Below are positions 53,800-62,794 of a stretch of DNA of 64,000 nt, in pieces. Source of the stretch: Rhizobium sophorae (GTDB taxonomy: Bacteria > Pseudomonadota > Alphaproteobacteria > Rhizobiales > Rhizobiaceae); NCBI RefSeq assembly GCF_013087515.1, contig NZ_JABFCN010000034.1, forward strand, positions 248,001 to 312,000, given 5' to 3'. Numbering within the stretch: position 1 is the first letter of the stretch; each line of letters starts with the position of its first letter. The notes under the pieces were generated by a model, which saw nothing but the letters and a program-made list of their open reading frames with translations, was not told where the DNA came from and ran no database searches. The position numbers and the translations under genes are program-made.

Positions 53800-53815
53800 G
53801 CCGCCTTGCGGCGGC
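53800..53815 (-). other. 5'-terminal hairpin in the argD leader
   Basis: In the leftward transcript GCCGCC-GCAA-GGCGGC, a 6-bp GC stem with a GNRA-type tetraloop, is followed by AUUUUU. It begins within a few bases of the predicted transcription start, so it caps the mRNA. It could stabilise the message or act as an early terminator. Confidence 0.6.
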
Positions 53816-53822
53816 CACTGGC

Positions 53823-53851
53823 ACTATTTCCTTTTCGCGCTGCAATGTCAA
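53823..53851 (-). promoter_or_regulatory. Promoter of argD-argF-hslO
   Basis: On the minus strand TTGACA (53851-53846) and AATAGT (53828-53823) are separated by exactly 17 bases. It is the only clear sigma-70 match upstream of argD. Confidence 0.7.
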
Positions 53852-53967
53852 CAAAACTGCGCCCTTAGCCTATGCAGCAAGGGTGTACAGCGGCATTTTC
53901 AGTCTTCAACAGGCATTATTGCAGAAATGACACGCAGGGGCAGCAAGTTGGGGAAAACTACGAATTC

Positions 53968-54033
53968 GATTCATCCGGATTCATGCGACTCTTGTCACGG
54001 AGTCAGCCTCACACTAGGTTAAAGATCAATTAC
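53968..54033 (+). promoter_or_regulatory. gcrA promoter with clustered GANTC sites and a CtrA-like site
   Basis: GATTC at 53968 and 53978, GACTC at 53987 and GAGTC at 54000 give four CcrM methylation sites in 37 bases; a fifth lies at 54112. TTGTCA (53992-53997) and TAGGTT (54015-54020) form a possible promoter. TTAA-N7-TTAC (54019-54033) differs by one base from the CtrA consensus TTAA-N7-TTAA. Confidence 0.68.
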
Positions 54034-54149
54034 TAGACTGCATGCGGCGGAACTAGTCACCAAAATTGATCAAGCGTTTCTTGTTTCGGAACTCCCGGGA
54101 CAACGGTGAGGGATTCTGCCATCACCAACGCAAAAGGTGGAGACAGGGC

Positions 54150-54683
54150 ATGAACTGGACAGACGAGCGGGTCGAGAAACTCAAGAAGCTTTGGGCCGAA
54201 GGACTGAGCGCCAGCCAGATCGCGGCACAACTTGGCGGGGTCAGCAGAAACGCGGTCATCGGCAAAGTGCACCGGCTGTGCCTTCCCGGCCGAGCCAAGG
54301 CCGGCGGCACCAACACCGCGGCGCGAACGCCGAAGCGCAACACATCGGCGCCGCGCGCACCGAACTACGCCTCCCGGATCACCACCCGCACCGTTACCCG
54401 CCAGCAGGGCGCGACGATGCTGAAGGAAGAGATCGAGATCGAAACGATCGAGGAAATGGAATACGTGCCGAGAGGCAATGTGGTGGTGCCGATTTCGCGC
54501 CGCCTCGGCCTGACGGAACTGACCGAGCGCACCTGCAAGTGGCCGGTCGGCGATCCGCTGAAGGACGACTTCCACTTCTGCGGCTGCGAGTCCCCCGACA
54601 ATTCACCCTATTGCAGCTATCACCAGAAGCTCGCCTACCAGCCGGTCAACGAACGCCGCCGGGCAGCAGCGCGGGCTAGCTGA
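54150..54683 (+). CDS. gcrA: GcrA cell-cycle regulator
   Basis: A 177-residue protein with the GcrA N-terminus MNWTDERVEKLKKLWAEG, ASQIAAQLGGVSRNAVIGK and HRLCLPGR, a basic linker, and the C-terminal sigma-70-contacting domain (CKWPVGDPLKDDFHFCG and YCSYHQKLAYQP). GcrA binds RNA polymerase and activates promoters with methylated GANTC. The ATG at 54150 follows AGGTGGAGACAGGG. It is divergent from argD and has its own terminator. Confidence 0.95.
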   Translation: MNWTDERVEKLKKLWAEGLSASQIAAQLGGVSRNAVIGKVHRLCLPGRAKAGGTNTAARTPKRNTSAPRAPNYASRITTRTVTRQQGATMLKEEIEIETIEEMEYVPRGNVVVPISRRLGLTELTERTCKWPVGDPLKDDFHFCGCESPDNSPYCSYHQKLAYQPVNERRRAAARAS

Positions 54684-54712
54684 AGGGCGGGCCGGCCATC
54701 GTTAGAATGCAG

Positions 54713-54738
54713 AAACGGGCCGAGTGGCCCGTTTTTTT
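54713..54738 (+). terminator. Rho-independent terminator of gcrA
   Basis: A strong stem AAACGGGCC / GGCCCGTTT with a GAGT loop is followed by seven T, 30 bases past the gcrA stop. Confidence 0.92.
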
Positions 54739-54770
54739 ATGCGCGGATGGAAGTGCTCAGGCTTCCCTCC

Positions 54771-54886
54771 GTCATGCTCGGCCTTGTGCCGAGCATCTGA
54801 TCACCCCAATTACTTGAGGGAAAAACCTTTGTTTTCGAATGCTTAATTTGGCGTGCGCAGATCCTCGGCACAAGGCCGAGGATGAC
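54771..54886. repeat. Imperfect inverted-repeat element
   Basis: 29-base arms at 54771-54799 and 54858-54886 are reverse complements with two mismatches, with 58 bases between. Each arm is itself nearly palindromic (CTCGGCCTTGTGCCGAG). It sits between the gcrA terminator and phoB and has no coding potential; a rhizobial interspersed repeat. Confidence 0.75.
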
Positions 54887-54933
54887 GTCGCGGGTTTTGC
54901 CAGGGCTTTGTCAGCAGGTTCAGATGGAAGCCC

Positions 54934-55617
54934 TCAGGCTTCCATTGAATAACCGGCGCCGCGGACGGTGCGGATGACGTCCTGCATGTTGGAAAAATTC
55001 AGCGCCTTGCGCAGGCGGCCGACATGGACGTCGACGGTGCGCTCGTCGACATAGATATCGTGGCCCCAGACGCCGTCGAGAAGCTGCGAGCGGGAGAAGA
55101 CCCGGCCCGGCGACGACATCAGGAATTCCAGCAGGCGGAATTCAGTGGGGCCGAGGCGGACTTCGCGGGTCTTGCGATGGACGCGATGGGTCTCGCGGTC
55201 GAGCTCGATGTCACCGCATTTCAGCACCGTCGACAGCACCTCGGGACGGGCGCGGCGGAGCATCGCCTTGACGCGGGCAACGAGCTCGGGGGTCGAGAAG
55301 GGCTTGACGACATAATCGTCGGCGCCCGTCGACAATCCGCGGACGCGCTCGCTTTCCTCGCCGCGCGCCGTCAGCATGATGATCGGCAGACGCTCGGTTT
55401 CCGGCCGCATGCGCAGGCGCCGGCAGAGCTCGATGCCGGAGACGCCCGGCAGCATCCAATCGAGGATGAGAAGATCGGGCGTGCGCTCCTGAAGCCTCAT
55501 TTCGGCTTCGTCGCCACGAAGGATGGTATCGACCTCGAAGCCTTCCGCTTCGAGATTGTAGCGAAGAAGCACGCTGAGGGCTTCCTCATCTTCAACAACT
55601 GCAACTCTCGGGATCAT
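54934..55617 (-). CDS. phoB: Phosphate regulon response regulator PhoB
   Basis: A 227-residue OmpR-type regulator: receiver domain with acidic pair ED (9-10), acceptor Asp53 in LLILDWMLPG and Lys in DDYVVKPFS; C-terminal winged helix with LGPTEFRLLEFLMSSPGRVFSR and RTVDVHVGRLRKAL. It activates Pho-box genes under phosphate limitation. Last gene of the phoR-pst-phoU-phoB cluster. Confidence 0.96.
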   Translation of the reverse strand: MIPRVAVVEDEEALSVLLRYNLEAEGFEVDTILRGDEAEMRLQERTPDLLILDWMLPGVSGIELCRRLRMRPETERLPIIMLTARGEESERVRGLSTGADDYVVKPFSTPELVARVKAMLRRARPEVLSTVLKCGDIELDRETHRVHRKTREVRLGPTEFRLLEFLMSSPGRVFSRSQLLDGVWGHDIYVDERTVDVHVGRLRKALNFSNMQDVIRTVRGAGYSMEA

Positions 55618-55750
55618 GCGTGTTGGTCTCCTCGCGCATGATCCTTAAACCAGGGGTGATTTAAGCAATGCATCCTGCGCAAATTCAGAAATTGGCTGCG
55701 ACCTCTTTGCGCGCCCGGACGGGCGCGCACGCAATTGACTGGTGCGGGCG

Positions 55751-56464
55751 TTATTCGGTGACCGCGCCGACGGTGTTGGCGCTGTCGTCCTTCGGACGAT
55801 CGCCTTCCGGCTGCGCGCCTGTCGCCATGTAATAGATCGTCTCGGCGATGTTGGTGGCATGGTCGCCGATGCGCTCGATGTTCTTGGCGCAGAAGAGAAG
55901 ATGCGTGCAGCTGGTGATGTTGCGCGGATCTTCCATCATATAGGTCAGGAGTTCGCGGAACAGCGATGTGTACATCGCGTCGATCTCGTTGTCGCGTTCA
56001 CGGATCGCATTCGCCTTGTCGGCTGAACGATTGGTGTAGACGTCGAGCACTTCCTTGAGCTGGACGAGCGCCAGCTCGGACAGATGCTCGAGGCCGCGGG
56101 CGAGCTTGCGGGGAACGCCGGTGCTCTGCACGGCGATGACGCGCTTGGCCGTGTTCTTGCCGAGGTCGCCGACGCGTTCGAGATCGGCGGCGATGCGGAT
56201 CGAACCCATGATTTCACGCAGGTCCGAGGCCATCGGCTGACGGCGGGCGATCGTGACGATCGCCTTGTCGCCGATTTCGCGTTCGGCGTGATCGAGGATC
56301 ACATCGTCCGAGATGACCTTCTGCGCCAGCGCGGTATCGCCGTTGACCAGCGCCCGCACGGATTCGCTGACCATCTGCTCGGCCAACCCGCCCATTTCGG
56401 AAATCCGCCTGGACAGGAACTTCAAATCATCATCATAGGCAGAAAAAATATGTGTCGATGCCAT
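55751..56464 (-). CDS. phoU: Phosphate signalling regulator PhoU
   Basis: A 237-residue helical metal-binding protein with two PhoU repeats (DLREIMGSIRIAADLERVGDLGKNTAKR and THLLFCAKNIERIGDHATNIAETIYY). It links the Pst transporter to PhoR and restrains phosphate uptake and Pho signalling. Between pstB and phoB. Confidence 0.96.
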   Translation of the reverse strand: MASTHIFSAYDDDLKFLSRRISEMGGLAEQMVSESVRALVNGDTALAQKVISDDVILDHAEREIGDKAIVTIARRQPMASDLREIMGSIRIAADLERVGDLGKNTAKRVIAVQSTGVPRKLARGLEHLSELALVQLKEVLDVYTNRSADKANAIRERDNEIDAMYTSLFRELLTYMMEDPRNITSCTHLLFCAKNIERIGDHATNIAETIYYMATGAQPEGDRPKDDSANTVGAVTE

Positions 56465-56508
56465 GGGGCTTTATCCTCGAATAACGGGAAGGCTTGATGT
56501 CGCCAAAA

Positions 56509-57324
56509 TCAGCCGAAGCGACCCATGATGTAGTCCTGGGTGCGCGGATCGTCGGGATTGGTGAACATCTTGTCGGTGTCGTTCTCCTCGACGAGATTGC
56601 CGAGGTGGAACATGGCGGTGCGCTGCGAGACGCGCGCGGCCTGCTGCATGGAGTGGGTGACGATGACGATCGTGTAGTTCTCGCGCAGCTCGTGGATTAG
56701 TTCCTCGACCTTCGCGGTGGCGATCGGGTCGAGCGCCGAGCAGGGTTCGTCCATCAGGATGACTTCCGGGCTGACGGCGACGGCGCGCGCAATGCAGAGG
56801 CGCTGCTGCTGACCGCCCGACAGGCCGGTGCCGGATTCATGCACGCGGTCCTTGACCTCGTTCCAGAGGCCGGCGCGCTGCAGGCTGGTCTCGACGATCT
56901 GGTCGAGATCGGCCTTCGACTTGGCAAGGCCATGGATGCGCGGACCGTAGGAGACGTTTTCGTAGATCGTCTTCGGGAACGGGTTCGGCTTCTGGAATAC
57001 CATGCCGACGCGGGCGCGAAGTTCGACGACGTCGATATCGGGATCATAGACATCGTCGGTGTCGAGGGTGATCTTGCCGGTGACGCGGCAGCCGTCGATC
57101 GTGTCGTTCATGCGGTTGAGGCACCGCAGGAAGGTCGACTTGCCGCAGCCGGACGGGCCGATCAGCGCGGTTACGGTATTTTCGCGAACGTTCAGGTTCA
57201 CATCGAAAAGCGCGCGCTTCTCGCCGTAGTAAACCGAGACATCCTGGCCGATCATCTTATACGGGACGTTGCTCATCTTCTGATCCAGCGCCTTTTCAAC
57301 TGCAGCTTCCGTCAACATATTCAT
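56509..57324 (-). CDS. pstB: Phosphate ABC transporter ATP-binding protein
   Basis: A 271-residue ATPase with Walker A LIGPSGCGKSTFLRC, signature LSGGQQQRLCIARA, Walker B VILMDEPCSALDP and the H-loop VTHSMQQAARV. It powers phosphate import by PstCA. It follows pstA by 15 bases. Confidence 0.97.
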   Translation of the reverse strand: MNMLTEAAVEKALDQKMSNVPYKMIGQDVSVYYGEKRALFDVNLNVRENTVTALIGPSGCGKSTFLRCLNRMNDTIDGCRVTGKITLDTDDVYDPDIDVVELRARVGMVFQKPNPFPKTIYENVSYGPRIHGLAKSKADLDQIVETSLQRAGLWNEVKDRVHESGTGLSGGQQQRLCIARAVAVSPEVILMDEPCSALDPIATAKVEELIHELRENYTIVIVTHSMQQAARVSQRTAMFHLGNLVEENDTDKMFTNPDDPRTQDYIMGRFG

Positions 57325-57339
57325 GATGTTTAACTCCGT

Positions 57340-58662
57340 TTACCAGCGGCGCTCGAAGCGACGACGCAAGAGGATGGCGCCCATGTTCATGACGATCAGG
57401 AACAGGAGCAAGACGATGATGGCACCCGAAGTACGCTCGACGAAGGCACGTTCGGCCTCGTTGGCCCACATATAGACCTGTACGGGCAGAGCCGTCGAGG
57501 GATCGAGCGGTGTCGTCGGCGCATTGGCGACGAAGGCGACCATGCCGATCAGGAGCAGCGGCGCGGTTTCGCCGAGCGCGTGCGCCAGGCCGATGATCGT
57601 GCCGGTCAGGATGCCGGGCATGGCGAGCGGCAGCACATGGTGGAACACCATCTGCATCTTCGAAGCGCCGAGGCCGAGCGCTGCGGCGCGGATCGACGGC
57701 GGCACGGCGCGCAGTGCCGCACGCGTCGCGATGATGATCGTCGGCAGGGTCATCAGCGTCAGCACCAGGCCGCCGACCAGCGAAGCCGAGCGCGGCAGGC
57801 CGATGAAGTTGATGAAGACGGAAAGACCGAGCAGACCGTAGACGATGGAAGGGACCGCGGCGAGGTTGTTGATGTTGACCTCGATCAGGTCCGTCAGCTT
57901 GTTCTTCGGCGCAAACTCCTCGAGATAGATCGAGGCGGCGACGCCGATCGGCAGAGAAAGCACGAGCACGATCAGCATCAGGTAGAGCGAGCCGATCAAG
58001 GCGACGCCCAGGCCTGCGGCCTCCGGACGGCTGGAATTGCCGTTGACGAAGAGGCCGGTGTTGAACTGCTTGTGGAGAGCACCGCTCGCCTTCAGCTCGT
58101 TCATCCAGCCAACCTGCTTGTCGTTGACCTTGCGGTTCTTCTCATCGACCAAGAGGTCGATCTGACCCTTGTTGGCGCTGTCGACATTGGCGTCGGCGAG
58201 CACCGTGACATTGACCGTCTTGCCGATGATCGACGGATCGGCGATCACCATATCGCGCAGCTGGATCGGCGCACTCTTCGACAGCATGGCGGATGCATCG
58301 CGCACGTCGGGACGGCTCGAGGCATTGATGTTCAGCTGCTTGACGATCGCGTCACGCAGGAGAACCGGATAGTTTGCGGCGATCAGCACCGAAGGGTCGG
58401 TCGCACGCTTATTGTCGGGGTCGATCGTCTTCTCGACGAATTCGATCGGCAGGGTGATCGCCGTCTGCTGGAAGGCGGTATAACCTTTGCCGATCACCGT
58501 CCACAGCAGGATGAAGAGGAAGACGAGACCAAAGCTGATGGCGGCGATGCCATAGGCCTGGAACCGGCGCTCGGCGGCATAGCGGCGCTTGATGCCGATA
58601 TCGCGGCGGGCTGGCGCCTTGGAAACGGTGACGCCGGCGGCGGGAGAAACAATATCCGTCAT
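57340..58662 (-). CDS. pstA: Phosphate ABC transporter permease PstA
   Basis: A 440-residue membrane protein, longer than E. coli PstA (about 296) because of an N-terminal extension of about 180 residues with one membrane helix and an extracytoplasmic region, as is usual in rhizobia. The permease core has GLGASKMQMVFHHVLPLAMPGILTG as the EAA-like loop. The ATG at 58662 overlaps the pstC stop (ATGA) and has GGAG upstream. Confidence 0.94.
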   Translation of the reverse strand: MTDIVSPAAGVTVSKAPARRDIGIKRRYAAERRFQAYGIAAISFGLVFLFILLWTVIGKGYTAFQQTAITLPIEFVEKTIDPDNKRATDPSVLIAANYPVLLRDAIVKQLNINASSRPDVRDASAMLSKSAPIQLRDMVIADPSIIGKTVNVTVLADANVDSANKGQIDLLVDEKNRKVNDKQVGWMNELKASGALHKQFNTGLFVNGNSSRPEAAGLGVALIGSLYLMLIVLVLSLPIGVAASIYLEEFAPKNKLTDLIEVNINNLAAVPSIVYGLLGLSVFINFIGLPRSASLVGGLVLTLMTLPTIIIATRAALRAVPPSIRAAALGLGASKMQMVFHHVLPLAMPGILTGTIIGLAHALGETAPLLLIGMVAFVANAPTTPLDPSTALPVQVYMWANEAERAFVERTSGAIIVLLLFLIVMNMGAILLRRRFERRW

Positions 58663-60140
58663 TCGTACTGCTCCCGGTATTTGCGCACGATGTAGAGCGC
58701 ATAGATATTGAGGCAAAGCGTGATGCAGAACAGCGTGATGCCAAGGGCAAAGGCAACCAGCGTCTGCGGCGAGGTGAACTCAAGGTCGCCGGTCAGCTGG
58801 TTGACGATCTTGACGGTCACCGTCGTCATCGGCTCGAAGGGGTTGATCTGGATGCGGGCAGCCACACCGGCGGCCAGCACCACGATCATGGTTTCGCCGA
58901 CGGCGCGCGAGGCAGTCATCAGCAATGCGCCGACGATGCCGGGAAGGGCTGCAGGCAAGACCACTTTCTTGATGGTTTCGGAGCGTGTGGCACCAAGACC
59001 GAGCGAACCGTCACGCAGTGACCGCGGCACGGCGGTGATGATATCGTCCGACAGCGAGGACACGTAAGGGATCAGCATGATGCCCATGACGATACCGGCC
59101 GTCAGAACGCTCTGCGCCTGGATGAAATTGCTGTAGTTGCCGGACAGAAGGCCGCTGACCTGGGCGGAGAAGTCGCGCAGGAACGGGCCGACGGTGACGA
59201 GCGCGAAGAAGCCGTAGACGATCGTCGGAATGCCGGCGAGCACTTCAAGCAGCGGCTTGGCGATCGAGCGCACCTTCATCGAGGCGTATTCGGCCATGTA
59301 GATGGCGGCAAAGAGGCCGACCGGCACGGCGACCAGCATGGCGACCAGACCGATGTAGATCGTGCCGAGCAGCAGCGGGATCAGGCCGAACTGACCGAAG
59401 GACGAGCTGCCGGCGCCGGCGAAGCGCGGATCCCAGACGGTGCCGAAGAAGAAGTCCATGGCGGGAACGGCCGCAAAGAAGCGGGCGGCTTCCGACAGCA
59501 TGGAGAGCACGATGCCGATCGTCGTCAGAATGGCGATCGAGGAGGCGAGCAGCAGGCCCCAGAGCATGACGCGCTCGACTCGGTTGCGGGCGCGGAAGCG
59601 CGGAGCGATGGAGCGCAGCGCGTAGAAGGCGCCGGCAACGGCGAGAGCGAAGACGATCACCGTCATGGCGATGCGGCTCGTCATGCTCATGGCGTTGAGC
59701 GTCCTGGCGGCGTCGATCATGTAAGGCAGCGGCTGGCTGGCAAGCGGCACGCCCTTTTCGAGGAGCTTGGCCTGCAGCGCAGCCGGATCGTTGCCGACCG
59801 CGGCGGTTTCATCCGATGTCAGCATCGTCAGGCCACGGGCAACCGTCGCCACCGTCGAATAGCCGAGATCCTGCTCGACCGAGACTTGAGCCCTGATGTC
59901 TTCGGGAAAAGCGCCGCGAACCGAAGACTGGATGATGCCGGGGCTGATGGAGAGCCAGAGGCCAAGGACGATGAGGGCGGGAAGAACTGCCCAGATCGCC
60001 GCATAGGCGCCGTAATAGGCCGGCCGTGAATGCAGTGAGGAGGATCTGCCTCCGGCAAGCGCCGTGGCACGGTTGCGCGCGACCAGATAGGCGGCAACTC
60101 CGATCACCACAAGGCACAAAAGTATGATGGATGTGCTCAT
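58659..60140 (-). CDS. pstC: Phosphate ABC transporter permease PstC
   Basis: A 493-residue membrane protein, extended at the N-terminus relative to E. coli PstC (about 319). The permease core includes FGLIPLLLGTIYIGLVAMLVAVPVG and the EAA-like loop GLGATRSETIKKVVLPAALPGIVG. It pairs with PstA to form the phosphate channel. It follows pstS after a 166-base gap with a strong hairpin. Confidence 0.95.
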   Translation of the reverse strand: MSTSIILLCLVVIGVAAYLVARNRATALAGGRSSSLHSRPAYYGAYAAIWAVLPALIVLGLWLSISPGIIQSSVRGAFPEDIRAQVSVEQDLGYSTVATVARGLTMLTSDETAAVGNDPAALQAKLLEKGVPLASQPLPYMIDAARTLNAMSMTSRIAMTVIVFALAVAGAFYALRSIAPRFRARNRVERVMLWGLLLASSIAILTTIGIVLSMLSEAARFFAAVPAMDFFFGTVWDPRFAGAGSSSFGQFGLIPLLLGTIYIGLVAMLVAVPVGLFAAIYMAEYASMKVRSIAKPLLEVLAGIPTIVYGFFALVTVGPFLRDFSAQVSGLLSGNYSNFIQAQSVLTAGIVMGIMLIPYVSSLSDDIITAVPRSLRDGSLGLGATRSETIKKVVLPAALPGIVGALLMTASRAVGETMIVVLAAGVAARIQINPFEPMTTVTVKIVNQLTGDLEFTSPQTLVAFALGITLFCITLCLNIYALYIVRKYREQYE

Positions 60141-60266
60141 TCGTTACGTCCCCAGGCCCATAGCCCCAAAAAGCCCGGCAGCTTGATCAGCCTGCCTTCA
60201 GCTTCCAATCATGGAGAAGGAATTCCAACCCTGCAGCGGACATGCCGGCGCGCAGGGCCTAAGCAA

Positions 60267-60299
60267 TGCCGGCGCGGGCCAAAAGGCACCGCGCCGGCA
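60267..60299 (-). other. Strong hairpin between pstS and pstC
   Basis: An 11-bp GC stem TGCCGGCGCGG / CCGCGCCGGCA with an inner GCC-AAAA-GGC stem begins 8 bases after the pstS stop in the leftward transcript. There is no U-run, so it is likely an mRNA-stability or partial-termination element giving more pstS than pstCAB. Confidence 0.7.
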
Positions 60300-60306
60300 A
60301 AAGTCA

Positions 60307-61341
60307 TTACATAGCCTTACCGGCTTCGACGTCCTTGCGGATCGCTTCGCGCTCGGCATCCGGAGCGGCAACCAGGCCGTATTCGACGAGCGGGCTGTCA
60401 GGGCCGATCATCTGGTCGGATACGAAGAAGTTGACGTATTCCTTCAGGCCCGGAACAGCGCCGAGATGTGCCTTCTTGACGTAGAAGAACAGCGGGCGGG
60501 AAACCGGGTAGGTGCCGTTGGCGATCGTTTCGGTGGACGGAACGATACCGCTCATGCTCGCAACCTTGAGCTTGTCGGCGTTGTTTTCGTAGAAGGAAAG
60601 GCCGAATACGCCGACGCCGGTCTTGTTGGCGGCGATGCGTGCGAGGGTTTCCGGATAGTCGCCGTCGATGTCAACGGCGACGCCGTCCTTGCGGACTGCG
60701 ACGCAGGCCTTGCCCTGTGCAGCCTTGTCGGTGATTTCCTTGGCGATGACGTCGGTTGCGCCGGAGGCCTTGCAGCCGGCAGCGAGAACGTTCTGTTCGA
60801 AGACTTCGCGGGTGCCGTGCTTTTCGCCCGGAATGTAGGCGGCAATATCAACAGCCGGAAGCTTCGGGTTGACTTCCGACCACTTCTTGTAGGGGTTGGC
60901 GACGAGCTTGCCGTCGACGACGACCTGGGCTGCGAGGGCCTTGTAGATGTCGGCAGGAACGTAAGCGAGATCAGGGTTGGAAGCGTCGGTTGCGAAGACG
61001 ATGCCGTCATAACCGATCTTGACTTCCTGGATGTCGGTTACGCCGGCAGCCTTGCAGGCTTCCACTTCGTTCTTGTTGATCGGACGCGAGGAATTCGCAA
61101 TGTCGATGGTGTCTTCGCCAACGCCCTTGCAGAATTCCTTCAGGCCAGCGCCCGAGCCGCCGGATTCGACGACCGGCGTCTTGAAGTTGGTGAAGGTTTC
61201 GCCGAAGGACTCGGCAACGATCTTTGCGTAAGGCAAGACGGTGGACGAACCAGCGATCTGAATCTGGTCGCGGGCGACAGCAGCGCCAGCGAAAGCAGCA
61301 GTTGCAGCGAGCGCGGCAACGATGAGCTTGAAGGTGTTCAT
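60307..61341 (-). CDS. pstS: Periplasmic phosphate-binding protein PstS
   Basis: A 344-residue protein with a signal peptide (LIVAALAATAAFAGAAVA) and the PstS ligand motifs IQIAGSSTVLPYAKI, ESGGSGAGLKEFCKG and GEKHGTREVFEQNV. It delivers phosphate to PstCAB. A Pho box lies 120 bases upstream. Confidence 0.96.
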   Translation of the reverse strand: MNTFKLIVAALAATAAFAGAAVARDQIQIAGSSTVLPYAKIVAESFGETFTNFKTPVVESGGSGAGLKEFCKGVGEDTIDIANSSRPINKNEVEACKAAGVTDIQEVKIGYDGIVFATDASNPDLAYVPADIYKALAAQVVVDGKLVANPYKKWSEVNPKLPAVDIAAYIPGEKHGTREVFEQNVLAAGCKASGATDVIAKEITDKAAQGKACVAVRKDGVAVDIDGDYPETLARIAANKTGVGVFGLSFYENNADKLKVASMSGIVPSTETIANGTYPVSRPLFFYVKKAHLGAVPGLKEYVNFFVSDQMIGPDSPLVEYGLVAAPDAEREAIRKDVEAGKAM

Positions 61342-61444
61342 TAGAAATCTCCCGGCATTTGGGCTTGTGTGAGTGCGGCCTTAGAGAGGCCCTCGCAGTG
61401 CCTTTTTTCATCGGCGAGACTCTCTTAGCGCTTGAAGCCTCGTC

Positions 61445-61478
61445 CTTTTATGTCAAATCGATGAAACATTTGTGACAA
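61445..61478 (-). promoter_or_regulatory. Pho box and promoter of pstS
   Basis: On the minus strand the 18-base TTGTCACAAATGTTTCAT (61478-61461) fits the 7-4-7 Pho-box pattern. TAAAAG, a plausible -10, lies 10 bases further downstream (61450-61445), the normal PhoB-promoter spacing. PhoB is encoded in the same cluster. Confidence 0.82.
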
Positions 61479-61537
61479 TATAAGTTATTGATTTGAAATA
61501 ATAAAATTATGCAACGTAAAAGTGTTGCGACATATCG

Positions 61538-62794
61538 TCAAAAACGGACGGTAAACTCGGTGCCCTTGCCGACTTCCGACTTGACGATCAGCCGCGCCCG
61601 GTGGCGGGTGAGGATGTGTTTGACGATGGCAAGGCCGAGGCCGGTGCCCTTTTTCGAGCGGCTGTCCTCAATGCTGACGCGGTAGAAGCGCTCCGTCAGG
61701 CGCGGCACATGCTCGGCCGGGATGCCCGGGCCTTTGTCGACGATGCTCACCTCGACCGGCTGGCCGGTGCCGTTCTTCAGCCAGACATCGACGATTTCGC
61801 CTTCCTGGCCGTATTTGCAGGCGTTTTCCATCAGGTTCTCGAAGACCTGGACAAGTTCGTCGCGGTCTCCCAGCACCTCGACCTTGCCCTCCGGCAGATG
61901 CAGGTTGATGTCGACGCCGACATCCCTGGCAAGCGGTACAAGCGCATCTCTGACATGGCCGAGCAGCGGCACCAGATCGATCTTCTCATCCGGCGCGATG
62001 TGCGATTTCAGCTCCAGGCGGGAGAGTGACAGCAGGTCGTCGACCAGCCGGCTCATGCGCGTCGTCTGGTCGAGCATGATATTGAGGAAGCGCGCCTGCG
62101 CCTTCAGATCGTTCTTCGCCGGCCCCTGGATGGTCTCGATGAAGCCGCGCAGCGAGGCAAGCGGCGTGCGCAGCTCATGGCTCGCATTGGCGACGAAATC
62201 CGACCGCATGCGGTCGATGCGGCGGACCTCCGATATATCGCGGAAGGACAGGATGAAATAGCGCTCACGCGGCCGGTCTTCGGCCGCGAATTCGACGGGT
62301 GCGCTGCGCACGATATAGACGCGCTCGGAGGGCAGCCGCTCGGCATGCTCTATCTGGTTCGGCGCATTGGTGGCGATGGTTTCGCGCACCATGTCGAGCA
62401 CGCCGGGCGAGCGCAGGCGGGCCGATATATGGGCGCCGAGCGCCACCTCGCCGAAGGCCTTTTCGGCAGCACGGTTCTGGAAGAGCACCGAGGCATCGTC
62501 CGAGAGCACCATGACGGGGATATCGAGGCCGGCAAGCGTGGCGGAAACTTCAGGCAGGCGGCTTGGCGGCAGCTCCGGCTCGATCTCGACGGGCAGGGCG
62601 GGGTCTGCCTTGATGACCGGCGCCTCGTTGAAAAGCGCGGTGAAGATCATGACCAGCAGCAGAACAAGCACAACCCATTTGTTCATGCCGGCGGCAAGCG
62701 CGGCGAGCGCGCTGAGGATTGCCGCAAGCAGCACCGGCCGTTCGCGCCGGATGCGCGCCAACAGGCTTTTTCTCCATGGAGTTTCGTCTGGCAA
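61538..62794 (-). CDS. phoR: Phosphate regulon sensor kinase PhoR
   Basis: About 418 residues: two N-terminal membrane helices (RPVLLAAILSALAALAAG, WVVLVLLLVMIFTALF), a PAS domain (DIPVMVLSDDASVLFQNRAA), HisKA with acceptor His206 in NASHELRTPLASL, and HATPase with NLMENACKYG and KGTGLGLAIVKH. It phosphorylates PhoB when phosphate is low. The start is uncertain: TTG at 62794 with GAGGG upstream is preferred; ATG at 62857 adds 21 residues. The open frame continues far upstream but is antisense to ppk2. Confidence 0.93.
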   Translation of the reverse strand: MPDETPWRKSLLARIRRERPVLLAAILSALAALAAGMNKWVVLVLLLVMIFTALFNEAPVIKADPALPVEIEPELPPSRLPEVSATLAGLDIPVMVLSDDASVLFQNRAAEKAFGEVALGAHISARLRSPGVLDMVRETIATNAPNQIEHAERLPSERVYIVRSAPVEFAAEDRPRERYFILSFRDISEVRRIDRMRSDFVANASHELRTPLASLRGFIETIQGPAKNDLKAQARFLNIMLDQTTRMSRLVDDLLSLSRLELKSHIAPDEKIDLVPLLGHVRDALVPLARDVGVDINLHLPEGKVEVLGDRDELVQVFENLMENACKYGQEGEIVDVWLKNGTGQPVEVSIVDKGPGIPAEHVPRLTERFYRVSIEDSRSKKGTGLGLAIVKHILTRHRARLIVKSEVGKGTEFTVRF

